DNA of 64,000 nucleotides. Origin: Bradyrhizobium hipponense. GTDB lineage: Bacteria; Pseudomonadota; Alphaproteobacteria; Rhizobiales; Xanthobacteraceae. The first letter of the stretch is position 1, and the number at the start of each line of letters is the position of its first letter. The notes under the pieces are model-generated. The model ran no database searches. It was not told the origin of the DNA and was given only the letters and a program-made list of their open reading frames with translations. Below, piece by piece: positions 1 through 7,875 of the stretch. A program made the position numbers and the translations under genes. The stretch spans positions 148,912-212,911 of the forward strand of contig NZ_VSTH01000021.1 of the NCBI RefSeq assembly GCF_008123965.1. Reading direction: 5' to 3'.

Positions 1-525
1 CTTGGTGACCTCGCAGGCGAGCTTGGTGCCGAGGCGCGCGCCGAGGAAGCGCCGTAGATGGCTCGCGGTGCTCTCCCAACTCTCCAGCCGGGGCCGCATC
101 TCGCCGTCCGGCTTCTTGACCGGCGTCTTCATCCACTCGATCCGCTCCTCGATGATCTCGTCGACGGTCTTGCCCTGTTTTGCCCGGTGCGCCTTCTGCT
201 GCCGCAGGCTCTCGACGATATTCTCGCCGTTGCCGATCCGGGTTTTCAGGGCATAGACCTCGGTGCGGGCCTGCTCGACGGCGAAGGTCTCGGGATTGTA
301 GACGCCAAGCCATTTGGACCGTTGCTTGCCAGTGGCCCGGTCGGTGAACTTGAAGAAAAAGGTCGCGACGCCGGCCGGGATAATGCTGACGTAGAAGCCC
401 GGGCATTTGCGGTCGTAGATTTTGACACGTTTAGCGACCCTCTTTTCGCAGAGGCGATCGGTCAGGACGACGCTGCCCTTGCGTGCGCGCTTGCCAGCGG
501 GTTCGGTGGTGGTGATAGTATCCAT
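1..525 (-). CDS. Tyrosine-recombinase (phage/island) integrase, N-terminal part, cut by window edge
   Basis: Reading the minus strand from the ATG at 525 gives 175 open codons that run off position 1. The product starts MDTITTTEPAGKRARKGSV. It carries the beta-rich N-terminal domain usual in DUF4102-type integrases (key stretches CPGFYVSI, FFFKFTDRATGK, KWLGVYNPETF), then a helical core-binding region (KTVDEIIEERIEW, STASHLRRFLGARLGTKL). The catalytic domain with the R-H-R-Y residues would lie outside the window. Integrases of this family insert genomic islands or prophages, often at tRNA genes, but none is visible here. The domain assignment is from recognised sequence style, so the family is fairly sure and the exact subfamily is not. 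Confidence 0.82.
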   Translation of the reverse strand, partial: MDTITTTEPAGKRARKGSVVLTDRLCEKRVAKRVKIYDRKCPGFYVSIIPAGVATFFFKFTDRATGKQRSKWLGVYNPETFAVEQARTEVYALKTRIGNGENIVESLRQQKAHRAKQGKTVDEIIEERIEWMKTPVKKPDGEMRPRLESWESTASHLRRFLGARLGTKLACEVTK

Positions 526-1104
526 GTGGTTTCGGCTCCTAAAGGCTTGGGACCAAAGGGCTCGGCTTTGGGGCTTTCAGTTCGTCGTGCAGACACTGGA
601 CGCCCTAGGGCCGGGCCCTAGATTTGACGAAACCCGCCGAAGCATCCCGAAACAGGCTGGGCGAAAAGAGCTTGTTTTAAAGGGTTTTTGTAGTTTCGGC
701 GTGTTTCACCGAATACCAAAATATAGACGTGTGGTCCTGGCGGTCGTTGCTACGGTCAAGCTCTTGCGGAGGCGGCATTCGCGTCAACCGGCGCGGTGTC
801 GGCGACTTTCGCTGGGGGCGAGGGAGGCCAGAAGGAACTCGGCTCCCGGGAGAGCACGGCATAAGCCGTCAAGCTTTTCGCGCAGCGGACCGTGGGTGCC
901 AGGCCGGCACCCGGTCTTCCCTGCGCCCTTGATTGAAGAGGGTGAAGCGACGAAGCAAAGCTCGGGCGAAACGCGCCGCGAGAAGGCGAAGGCGTGTCCA
1001 TCGCGAGCACGAACCAGACGCGATCCCCTCCATCACCGTCATCCCTCGAAGGGCGACGGCCCGGCTGTATCGGAGCCGTGCAGTTGCGCGCTATGCCGCG
1101 AGCA
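526..1104. other. Intergenic region beside the integrase
   Basis: No coding sequence is supported between the integrase start and the small exported protein at 1105. The only structure seen is the repeat-like block at about 845-1010. No tRNA or obvious attachment-site core was recognised. Confidence 0.5.
845..1010. repeat. Candidate dispersed Bradyrhizobium-type intergenic repeat
   Basis: The stretch contains GAGAGCACGGCATAAGCCGT, a 7-bp stem hairpin (GGGTGCC at 894-900 pairing with GGCACCC at 906-912), TCTTCCCTGCGCCCT, and CTCGGGCGAAACGCGCCGCG followed by AGAAGGCGAAGGC. From memory these blocks recur between genes in many Bradyrhizobium genomes in the same order. This copy seems shortened between the first block and the hairpin. 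No copy number can be measured here. It holds no convincing gene. Confidence 0.45.
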
Positions 1105-1323
1105 TCAGTGTCCCGCCGGGGCCGACATGGCGCCGTTGGCGTAGCGCGACCAGTCCGGCGCGGTCGGCTGCGCCGGCCAGATGGCGGCGTTGGAGTCGCG
1201 CACCGGGTGGGTGATCGGCGCGGGTTGCGCCTTGCGGACACGATGGCGGTCGTTCGCGGCGGCGGCCTGGATGGTGATGGCGGCGATCAGCGCGGCGCCG
1301 AAAATGGTGAAGGTCGTTCGCAT
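1105..1323 (-). CDS. Small exported protein of unknown function (72 aa)
   Basis: The protein opens with a clear Sec signal peptide: MRTTF, then a hydrophobic stretch TIFGAALIAAITIQAAAA, with cleavage likely after AAA. The remaining 50 or so residues are basic and proline-rich and end in SAPAGH. There is no recognisable domain. A mature product of this size lies in the periplasm or outside. It is transcribed away from the small plus-strand gene at 1550, so the two may share a promoter region. The function is unknown; the call rests on the signal peptide and intact frame. Confidence 0.6.
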   Translation of the reverse strand: MRTTFTIFGAALIAAITIQAAAANDRHRVRKAQPAPITHPVRDSNAAIWPAQPTAPDWSRYANGAMSAPAGH

Positions 1324-1549
1324 CGTTGTTTCTCCCGTGACGACGCCCCGGCTGTGAGAGGGTCTGGTGTGTTCGTCGTCGCTGGTGACATGGCGATGGG
1401 TCTGCCGAATATCAGCAGCTTCGGAATCACGATGGGGCGAGCAAATTTTTTAGTCTCGGCTAAATATTCGGCAATCGCACCCACGCGGCCGGTGGACTTG
1501 CCCCCTGCAATCCGGTTGAATGGGGTAAATCGAGCTTTGAGCGACAACG

Positions 1550-1828
1550 ATGTCGAAATATCTGCTGGTCCTTCTGCTGATCGCCTCGCCGGCCGCGGCG
1601 CAAGTCAAGTTGACCCCGAAAGCCACGGCGGCGCATCCCGACCCCTGTGCCCCGATCGGGCGGACCGCGGACGGCAAGCTGGTCTATTCCATGAAATGCG
1701 AGAACGTCCCGGCACCGCCTTCGCCCCCGCCGCAGGCGGAACTGAAGGAGGCGCCGCAGCCAGCCGCTGAGCTGGAACCGGAGGTGCGGCGGAGCGGCCT
1801 ATTCGGTTGGTCCTACGACCGCAGGTGA
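1550..1828 (+). CDS. Small exported proline-rich protein (92 aa)
   Basis: It begins MSKYLLVLLLIASPAAAQ, a short signal peptide with cleavage likely after AAA. The mature part has two cysteines (DPCAPIG and KCENVP) that could form a disulfide, then a Pro/Glu/Ala-rich spacer (PAPPSPPPQAE) and a basic end (GWSYDRR). No known domain is recognised. It stands alone ahead of the purine genes, and nothing links it to them. Confidence 0.6.
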   Translation: MSKYLLVLLLIASPAAAQVKLTPKATAAHPDPCAPIGRTADGKLVYSMKCENVPAPPSPPPQAELKEAPQPAAELEPEVRRSGLFGWSYDRR

Positions 1829-1917
1829 GGCGTCAGGCGACTTGCGCCAAGCCGCCCGGAATGCTCTTTGCCTGAAAGTTCCCCGTGGGGCTGCTGCCCC
1901 CGATCCAGAGAGATGAG

Positions 1918-2331
1918 ATGAGCAAACTCGTTATCCGCGCCGGTGATTTCTCCTTTGATGCCCGCTTCGAGGAGCAGCTTGCGCCCAAGACCGTTGCCGC
2001 GTTCCGCAAGGCGCTGCCGTTCGAAAGCCACATCATCCATGTGCGCTGGAGCGGCGAGGGCGTGTGGATGCCGCTCGGCGACCTCGATTTCGGCGTCGGC
2101 TACGAGAACCACACGAGCTATCCCGCGCCCGGCCAGATCATCCTCTATCCCGGCGGCATCAGCGAGACCGAGATCCTGCTCGCCTATGGCGGCGTGCATT
2201 TTGCGAGCAAGATGGGCCAGCTCGCCGGCAACCATTTCATCACGCTGACCTCCGGCCTGGAGAATTTGGCCACGCTCGGCAAGAGCGTGCTGTGGAAGGG
2301 CGCCCTCCCGATCCGCTTCGAGGCGGTCTGA
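1918..2331 (+). CDS. DUF3830 family protein (cyclophilin-like fold), purine-cluster member
   Basis: A 137-residue soluble protein starting MSKLVIRAGDFSFDARFE. I chose the ATG at 1918 over the longer frame at 1885 because it has AGAGAGATGAG just ahead and begins with the family start. Conserved-looking parts are the RWSGEGVWMPLGDL and PGQIILYPGGISETEILLAYGG stretches. DUF3830 proteins are described as having a cyclophilin-like fold, with no established reaction. The stop codon abuts the GTG start of the allantoinase gene, so the two are very likely co-translated, which suggests a role in urate or allantoin breakdown. Confidence 0.8.
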   Translation: MSKLVIRAGDFSFDARFEEQLAPKTVAAFRKALPFESHIIHVRWSGEGVWMPLGDLDFGVGYENHTSYPAPGQIILYPGGISETEILLAYGGVHFASKMGQLAGNHFITLTSGLENLATLGKSVLWKGALPIRFEAV

Positions 2332-3267
2332 GTGACGGACGCCCGCTATCCGCGCGATCTCCGCGGCTACGGCCGCAACCCGCCGCATCCGCAATGGCCG
2401 GGTCATGCACGGGTCGCGGTGCAGTTCGTCGTCAACTTCGAAGAGGGCGGCGAGAACAACATCTTGCACGGCGACCGCGCGTCCGAGGCGTTTTTGTCAG
2501 ACGTGTTGGGCGCGCAGCCCTGGCCCGGTCAGCGCCATGCCAATATCGAATCGATGTTCGAGTATGGTTCGCGCGCCGGCTTCTGGCGGCTGTGGCGGAT
2601 GTTCGACGCGCGTAAGTGGCCGGCCACCGTGTTCGGCGTCGCCACCGCGCTGAAGCGCAACCCGGAAATCGTCGCGGCGATGAAGGAGTCCGGTTGGGAT
2701 ATCGCGAGCCACAGCTTGAAATGGATCGAGCACAAGGACATGACCGAGGCGCAGGAGCGCGCCGAGATCGCGGACGCCATCCGCGTCCACACCGAGGCCA
2801 CCGGGGCGCGGCCGCTCGGCTGGTATACCGGACGTTCCTCGATCAACACCAACCGGTTGTTGATGGAGGAGGGCGGCTTCCTCTATCTCTGCGACTCCTA
2901 TGCCGATGATCTGCCCTATTGGGTCAAGGGCGCGAACGGCAAGCAGCTCGTCATTCCCTACACGCTCGACGCCAACGACATGCGTTTCATCAATCCGCAA
3001 GGCTTTGCCGAGGGCGAGCAGTTCTTCACCTATTTGAAGGACGCCTTCGACGTGCTCTATGCCGAAGGCGAGACCGCGCCGAAGATGATGACAGTGGGGC
3101 TGCACTGTCGTCTCGCCGGCCGGCCCGGCCGCGCCGCAGGCCTGATCCGTTTCCTCGACTATATCGGTAAGCACGAACGGGTCTGGGTGCCGACGCGGCT
3201 CCAGATTGCCCAGCACTGGCATGACAAGCACGCGCATCTTGCCGCCGATGCATTCGAGATCGGGTGA
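2332..3267 (+). CDS. puuE: PuuE-type allantoinase (polysaccharide-deacetylase fold)
   Basis: This would hydrolyse allantoin to allantoate in the cytoplasm. The 311-residue protein has the PuuE pattern: RYPRDLRGYG near residue 5, VNFEEGGENNIL near 34, then a NodB-type barrel with WDIASHSLKW, a GWYTGRSS motif and LHCRLAGRPGR near the end. These proteins belong to carbohydrate esterase 4 and are unrelated to the amidohydrolase-type AllB. The start is GTG, immediately after the stop of the DUF3830 gene. The fused uraD-uraH gene starts 7 bp downstream, so the three form one operon. Confidence 0.9.
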   Translation: MTDARYPRDLRGYGRNPPHPQWPGHARVAVQFVVNFEEGGENNILHGDRASEAFLSDVLGAQPWPGQRHANIESMFEYGSRAGFWRLWRMFDARKWPATVFGVATALKRNPEIVAAMKESGWDIASHSLKWIEHKDMTEAQERAEIADAIRVHTEATGARPLGWYTGRSSINTNRLLMEEGGFLYLCDSYADDLPYWVKGANGKQLVIPYTLDANDMRFINPQGFAEGEQFFTYLKDAFDVLYAEGETAPKMMTVGLHCRLAGRPGRAAGLIRFLDYIGKHERVWVPTRLQIAQHWHDKHAHLAADAFEIG

Positions 3268-3274
3268 GCGGACG

Positions 3275-4162
3275 ATGTCGCAGATCTCGCTCGCTGAGCT
3301 GAACGCCGCTGATAAGGCCAGTTTCGTCGCCGCGCTTGCCAATGTGGTCGAATATTCGCCGTGGCTCGCCGAGCAGCTTGCCGAACAGCGGCCGTTCGCC
3401 GGCCTCAATCAATTGCACGCCGCGCTGATGGCGGCGATCCAGAGTGCCGAGCCCGACGTGCAGTCGGCGCTGATCCGGGCGCATCCCGATCTCGCCAACA
3501 AGACCCAGCGCGCAGCGGGCCTCACTGCGGAATCGACCGACGAGCAGAACAGCGCCGGTCTCGACCGGCTGTCGGATGCCGAATACGCCGCGTTCGAGCG
3601 CGTCAACAATGCTTATCGTGACAAGTTCGGCTTCCCCTATATCGTCTGCGTGCGCCGTCACACCAGGGATTCCGTCCTGCGCGACTTCGAGATGCGGCTG
3701 CTCAATATTGCCAAGACCGAGACGCGACGTGCGATCGAGGAGATCGGCCGTATCTCGGCGCTGCGGCTCGATCAGCTCGTCGCGGCCGATGACAAGCTCA
3801 AGGTGCATGGTCGGCTCTCGACCCATGTGCTCGACAATCACGCCGGCAGGCCCGCGCCCGGTATCGCGGTCGAACTGATCGAGCTCGCGAACCTCGGCGA
3901 GAGCCGCGTGATCGCGCGCGCCGTGACCAACGCGGATGGCCGTACCGACCAGCCGCTGATCGGGGGGCGCCCGCTGCCGATCGGCCGCTACGAGCTCAAA
4001 TTCAGCGTTGCCAAATATTACGCCGAGCGCAACGTGCCCTTGTCCGAGCCGCCGTTCCTCGACGAGATTCCGCTGCGCTTTGCGGTCAGCGAGCCCGAGG
4101 GGCACTATCACGTGCCGCTCCTGGTTACGCCCTGGAGCTATTCAACCTATCGCGGCAGCTAG
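3275..4162 (+). CDS. uraD-uraH: Bifunctional OHCU decarboxylase / 5-hydroxyisourate hydrolase (UraD-UraH fusion)
   Basis: The fusion carries out the two steps after urate oxidation. 5-hydroxyisourate is hydrolysed to OHCU, which is decarboxylated to S-allantoin. Residues 1-165 are the UraD domain with the catalytic-type His70 in IRAHPDLA and the ESTDEQ segment. Residues 178-295 are the transthyretin-like UraH domain with GRLSTHVLD near its start, and the protein ends in the hallmark tetrapeptide YRGS. The start MSQISLAELN at 3275 lies 7 bp after puuE, and the frame extending upstream to 3206 overlaps puuE. The gene converges on the xanthine dehydrogenase genes, with stop codons almost touching. 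Confidence 0.92.
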   Translation: MSQISLAELNAADKASFVAALANVVEYSPWLAEQLAEQRPFAGLNQLHAALMAAIQSAEPDVQSALIRAHPDLANKTQRAAGLTAESTDEQNSAGLDRLSDAEYAAFERVNNAYRDKFGFPYIVCVRRHTRDSVLRDFEMRLLNIAKTETRRAIEEIGRISALRLDQLVAADDKLKVHGRLSTHVLDNHAGRPAPGIAVELIELANLGESRVIARAVTNADGRTDQPLIGGRPLPIGRYELKFSVAKYYAERNVPLSEPPFLDEIPLRFAVSEPEGHYHVPLLVTPWSYSTYRGS

Positions 4163-6885
4163 GATCCAAACTTCTCGAGCAGGGCCGGAAACAGCCGGTC
4201 CGGCTTGAAGGGCGGCGCAGTGAAGCGGATTCCCGTAGCATCCGCGATCGCATTGCCGAGTGCAGCCGCGACCGGATTGTACGGGCTCTCGCTCATCGAC
4301 TTTGCGCCCAGCGGTCCGATCGTGTCGGACGTATCGGCGAAGAAGACTTCGGTGCGCGGCACGTCGGCAAACGAGGGCAGGTGATAGTCGCGGAATTTCG
4401 GGTTGGTGACGCGGCCATCTGCATCGATCACCACCTCCTCGTAGAGCGCAGCGCCAAGCGCCTGCGCGACGCCGCCCTCGATCTGGCCCCGGCACTGCAT
4501 CGGGTTGGCGACGACGCCGGCGTCCGCCGCCTGCACGCTTCTGAGAATCTTGAGCTCGCCGGTGCCCTTGTTCACCGCGACGCGAAAGCCCTGGACGTTG
4601 AAGCCGACCGAGCGCGGCGTGCCGCCGGAATTGCCGCTCGCCGCGAGCGGCTGTCCGCGATCGCGCGCGAGCTTGGCCAGCTCGGCAAAGGACATTCGGC
4701 GCACCCCGCTGACGACGGAGTCGCCATCGAGCACGCAGCTTTCCACATCGCACAGCCACGCGCCGGCGGCGGTTGTCCTCAGTTCGGTGGCGAGCTGCGT
4801 CGCCGCGGCGTGCGTTGCCTTGCCTGCAACGAAGATGCCTGCGCTGCCATAGGCGCCGGTGTCGTGACCGCCGTGGGCGGTGTCGGACTGGCGCAGGCGA
4901 ATCCTGTCGACCGTGGTCGCAAGCGTCGTCGCCGCGATCTGCCGGTGCACGGTGCTGGTGCCGTTGCCGAACTCGGCGGTGCCGACGGTGAGATCGAACC
5001 TGCCGTCATCGTTGAGCGCGATCACGGCATCCGCGAGGTGGCCGGCGGGCGGTACCGTGTCGATCATCGTCAGTGCAATGCCTTCGCCGATCAGCCATTC
5101 CGCCGACAGCTCGGGTTGCGGGCTATCGGCCTGCATCGCGCGCTCGACAAGATCGAGGCACTGATCGAGCCCATAGGAGCCGTAGAACACGTCGTGATAC
5201 TCCGAAGGCGGCGGCGCCAGCATGGGATCGCCGGGCTTGACCACGTTGCGGCGACGCATGTCGTAGGGACTGATGCCGAGCTGCTTCGCCAGTTCGTCGA
5301 TTGCCGCTTCCACCGCGATCAGTGTCTGCGGCAGGCCATAGCCCCGGAATGCCCCCGCCGGCACCGTGTTGGTGTAGACGGCGCAGCCGTCGACCCGCTT
5401 GTTCGGGCAATTGTAGACGGCAATGGACTCGGACAGCGCGTGGAACATCACAGGGCCGGCGTGATTGCCGTAGGCCCCGGTGTTGGACAGCACGTCGAGC
5501 TGAAGCGCAGTCAGCTTGCCTTCGGCGTCAGCGCCTGCTTTGACGTGGACCCGCATCGGATGCCGCGTCGAGGTCGCGATGAATTGCTCCTCGCGCGTGA
5601 GCTCGAGCTTGACCGGCCGGCCGGTCTTCAGCGCGGCGAGCGCCAGGATGTCTTCGACGAACATCTCCTGCTTGCCGCCGAAGCCGCCGCCGACCCGCTC
5701 GCAGTACACGCGGACCTTGTCCATTGGAAGCGCGAAGATGTCGGACAGCGCGCGCCGGGTCAGGAACGGTACCTGTGTGGAGCAGCGGACGTTGAGCACG
5801 CCGGACGCATCGAGCCAGGCGAGGCCGCCATGGGTCTCAAGCGCCGCGTGCTGCACGCGATGGCTGTGGAAGGTGGCCTCGAAGGTGACGGCGGACGTCG
5901 CGAGCGCCGCTGCGACATCGCCGAACTCGCCATGCGTTTCGGCAGCGAGGTTGCGCTGGGCGTCAGCGACGCGGTTCTCGCTGGTGCGCTCAGGATGAAT
6001 GATCGGTGCACCCGGCGCCATGGCCTGCTCGGGATCGACCAGCGCGGGCAGGATCTCGTAACTGACCTTCAATCGGCGGCAGGCTGCCTCGGCGGCGGCC
6101 TCGCTTTCGGCGACGACGGCTGCAACCTTCTGTCCAATGAAGCGGACGACGTCATCGAGGATGCGGGTGTCCTCGGGATCCATCCAGTCCTTCTCGTGGC
6201 GCGCGGTCGAGAACAGGACTGATGGCGCATCCTCATGCGTCAGCACCGCGTGCACGCCGGGAACGGCCAGCGCCGCCGACTTGTCGATTGCGACGAGTTT
6301 TGCATGCGCATGCGGCGAGCGGAGCAGCTTGACGTGAAGCACGCCGTCGATCGCCGTGTCGAATGTGTAGCGTGCCTTGCCGCGCACGATGTCGGGGCCG
6401 GCGGGCGCCGGCAGGCTGCGACCGAACGCAGCGCCGGCCTCCACGCTCTCCTCGACATTGTTATGGCCGAGGATCGCATCCTCGATCGAGCGATAGCCGG
6501 TGCAACGGCAGATGTTGCCCTTCAGCGCTGCGCCAAGATCCCGCTGCTGGGCCTGGTTGAGCGAGGCACACGTCACGATCATGCCGGCGGTACAGAAGCC
6601 GCACTGGAATGCTTGCGCGTCGAGAAAGGCTTGTTGCATCGGATGCGCGCCATGCTCGCCACCGAGCCCTTCGATCGTGGTGATGGCGCGGCCGTCGGCG
6701 CGGAAGGCCGGGATCAGGCAGCTATGCACGGGCTCGCCGTCGAGGAGAACGGTGCAGGCGCCGCAATCGCCGGCGTCGCAGCCCTTCTTGACGCCGAAAT
6801 GGCCGAGTTCGCGCAGGAATGCACGCAGGCACTGGCCGGCGCGGGGCTCTTGCGCGAATGTCGTGCCGTTGATCTCGAAGCTCAT
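4159..6885 (-). CDS. Xanthine dehydrogenase, fused iron-sulfur and molybdopterin chain
   Basis: A 908-residue fusion oxidises (hypo)xanthine towards urate. The N-terminal part holds both 2Fe-2S sites: Cys36/41/44/56 (plant-type) and Cys95/98/126/128 (FQCGFC and ICRC). From about residue 160 comes the molybdenum-cofactor chain with VGGGFGGKQE, GAFRGYGLPQ and a C-terminal loop GAKSMSESPYNP that carries the candidate catalytic glutamate. FeS and Mo chains are more often separate genes in bacterial XDH. The ATG overlaps the stop of the FAD-chain gene by 4 bp (ATGA), so the chains are translationally coupled. Purine context makes xanthine the likely substrate, but other N-heterocycles are possible. 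Confidence 0.88.
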   Translation of the reverse strand: MSFEINGTTFAQEPRAGQCLRAFLRELGHFGVKKGCDAGDCGACTVLLDGEPVHSCLIPAFRADGRAITTIEGLGGEHGAHPMQQAFLDAQAFQCGFCTAGMIVTCASLNQAQQRDLGAALKGNICRCTGYRSIEDAILGHNNVEESVEAGAAFGRSLPAPAGPDIVRGKARYTFDTAIDGVLHVKLLRSPHAHAKLVAIDKSAALAVPGVHAVLTHEDAPSVLFSTARHEKDWMDPEDTRILDDVVRFIGQKVAAVVAESEAAAEAACRRLKVSYEILPALVDPEQAMAPGAPIIHPERTSENRVADAQRNLAAETHGEFGDVAAALATSAVTFEATFHSHRVQHAALETHGGLAWLDASGVLNVRCSTQVPFLTRRALSDIFALPMDKVRVYCERVGGGFGGKQEMFVEDILALAALKTGRPVKLELTREEQFIATSTRHPMRVHVKAGADAEGKLTALQLDVLSNTGAYGNHAGPVMFHALSESIAVYNCPNKRVDGCAVYTNTVPAGAFRGYGLPQTLIAVEAAIDELAKQLGISPYDMRRRNVVKPGDPMLAPPPSEYHDVFYGSYGLDQCLDLVERAMQADSPQPELSAEWLIGEGIALTMIDTVPPAGHLADAVIALNDDGRFDLTVGTAEFGNGTSTVHRQIAATTLATTVDRIRLRQSDTAHGGHDTGAYGSAGIFVAGKATHAAATQLATELRTTAAGAWLCDVESCVLDGDSVVSGVRRMSFAELAKLARDRGQPLAASGNSGGTPRSVGFNVQGFRVAVNKGTGELKILRSVQAADAGVVANPMQCRGQIEGGVAQALGAALYEEVVIDADGRVTNPKFRDYHLPSFADVPRTEVFFADTSDTIGPLGAKSMSESPYNPVAAALGNAIADATGIRFTAPPFKPDRLFPALLEKFGS

Positions 6886-7709
6886 GGCCGTGCCGTGTCC
6901 AGCAATTCACCGCGAATCTCCTCGGCGAGCCGTAGCGTCATGTACTTGCGCCAGAGCGGCTTGCCGTGGATGTCGGCGTGGTACAACGCGTCGGGGATCC
7001 GCTGCTCGATTGCGGCGCGTAGCGCGCGCGCATCGGGCGGCTTGGGAAACGACAATTGAATTGGGCGCACGGTCGATGCCGTCACCGACAGCGTCAGCGT
7101 GCCATCGGCATCGCGGCTACCAATCAGAAGCGCGGCCGACCGGCCGACCGGTGCGAGCGAGATCTGGCGAAACGCCGAGCGGCGCTTCAGCGCGGCAAGC
7201 GGGATATCGATCTGCCGCAGCAGGTCGCCCGGCGTCAGGCGATTGCGCTGATTGCCGGTGACGAACTCGACGACGGGAATCTTCTGCTCGCCGCCACCGG
7301 CCTTCCAGATGGTGCAAACGCCGTCGAGCGCGGAGGTAAGCGAGATCATCGGTCCCGCCGGCAGCGACATACAGAGATTGCCGCCCACCGTCGCCGTCTT
7401 CCAGACCTTGAAGGAGGCGAGGAAGGCGCGGCAGCACTGGCTGATCAGCGGCGCTGCGAGCCAATCGGTCGGGCAGGCGAGGGCATCGAGCTGCGCGACG
7501 GTACAGGTTGCGGCGATGGTGAGGTGGCTCTCCGTGATCGTCAGCGCCGGCCAATTCAGATCGGTGAGATCAATCAATCGCGTCAGGTGGACCTGCGGCT
7601 CCGAGAACAGCCAGGTGCCGCCCGCGAGCCAAGCATCGCCTGCCGTCCAAACGGGCAGCTGCGCGCGCGTTTGCGGATGGGCCACTGTCGTGATGGTATT
7701 CAAGTCCAT
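6882..7709 (-). CDS. Xanthine dehydrogenase FAD-binding subunit
   Basis: This chain passes electrons from the iron-sulfur clusters to FAD. The 275-residue protein has the two FAD/pyrophosphate loops of the CoxM/XdhB type: LAGGTWLF near residue 29 and TATVGGNLC near 106. I start at MDLNTITTVAHP (7709), because the longer open frame up to 8063 runs through the promoter region and into the opposite gene. It is the first gene of a two-gene operon with the fused FeS-Mo chain. It is divergent from the 8-oxoguanine deaminase, with about 165 bp between the starts. Confidence 0.86.
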   Translation of the reverse strand: MDLNTITTVAHPQTRAQLPVWTAGDAWLAGGTWLFSEPQVHLTRLIDLTDLNWPALTITESHLTIAATCTVAQLDALACPTDWLAAPLISQCCRAFLASFKVWKTATVGGNLCMSLPAGPMISLTSALDGVCTIWKAGGGEQKIPVVEFVTGNQRNRLTPGDLLRQIDIPLAALKRRSAFRQISLAPVGRSAALLIGSRDADGTLTLSVTASTVRPIQLSFPKPPDARALRAAIEQRIPDALYHADIHGKPLWRKYMTLRLAEEIRGELLDTARP

Positions 7710-7875
7710 GGCGAGCCCGGCGCTTCGAACGGATGATTTGCTCCGCGGCAAAGTCTTGCAAGACGGGCGCCAAGTGGCAACAACAAGTCGCAACAACAAG
7801 TCGCGGCAATAGTGCGATCGGGCTGGCCCTTGCCTTGCAGGCCAGCTGTCAGCGGATGTGAGGAGAAGCAGGATC

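Noticed and set aside
4381..6222. Long plus-strand open frame of 613 codons
   Set aside because: It lies opposite the xanthine dehydrogenase gene. Its amino-acid pattern is the usual antisense shadow of a high-GC gene, with no domain.
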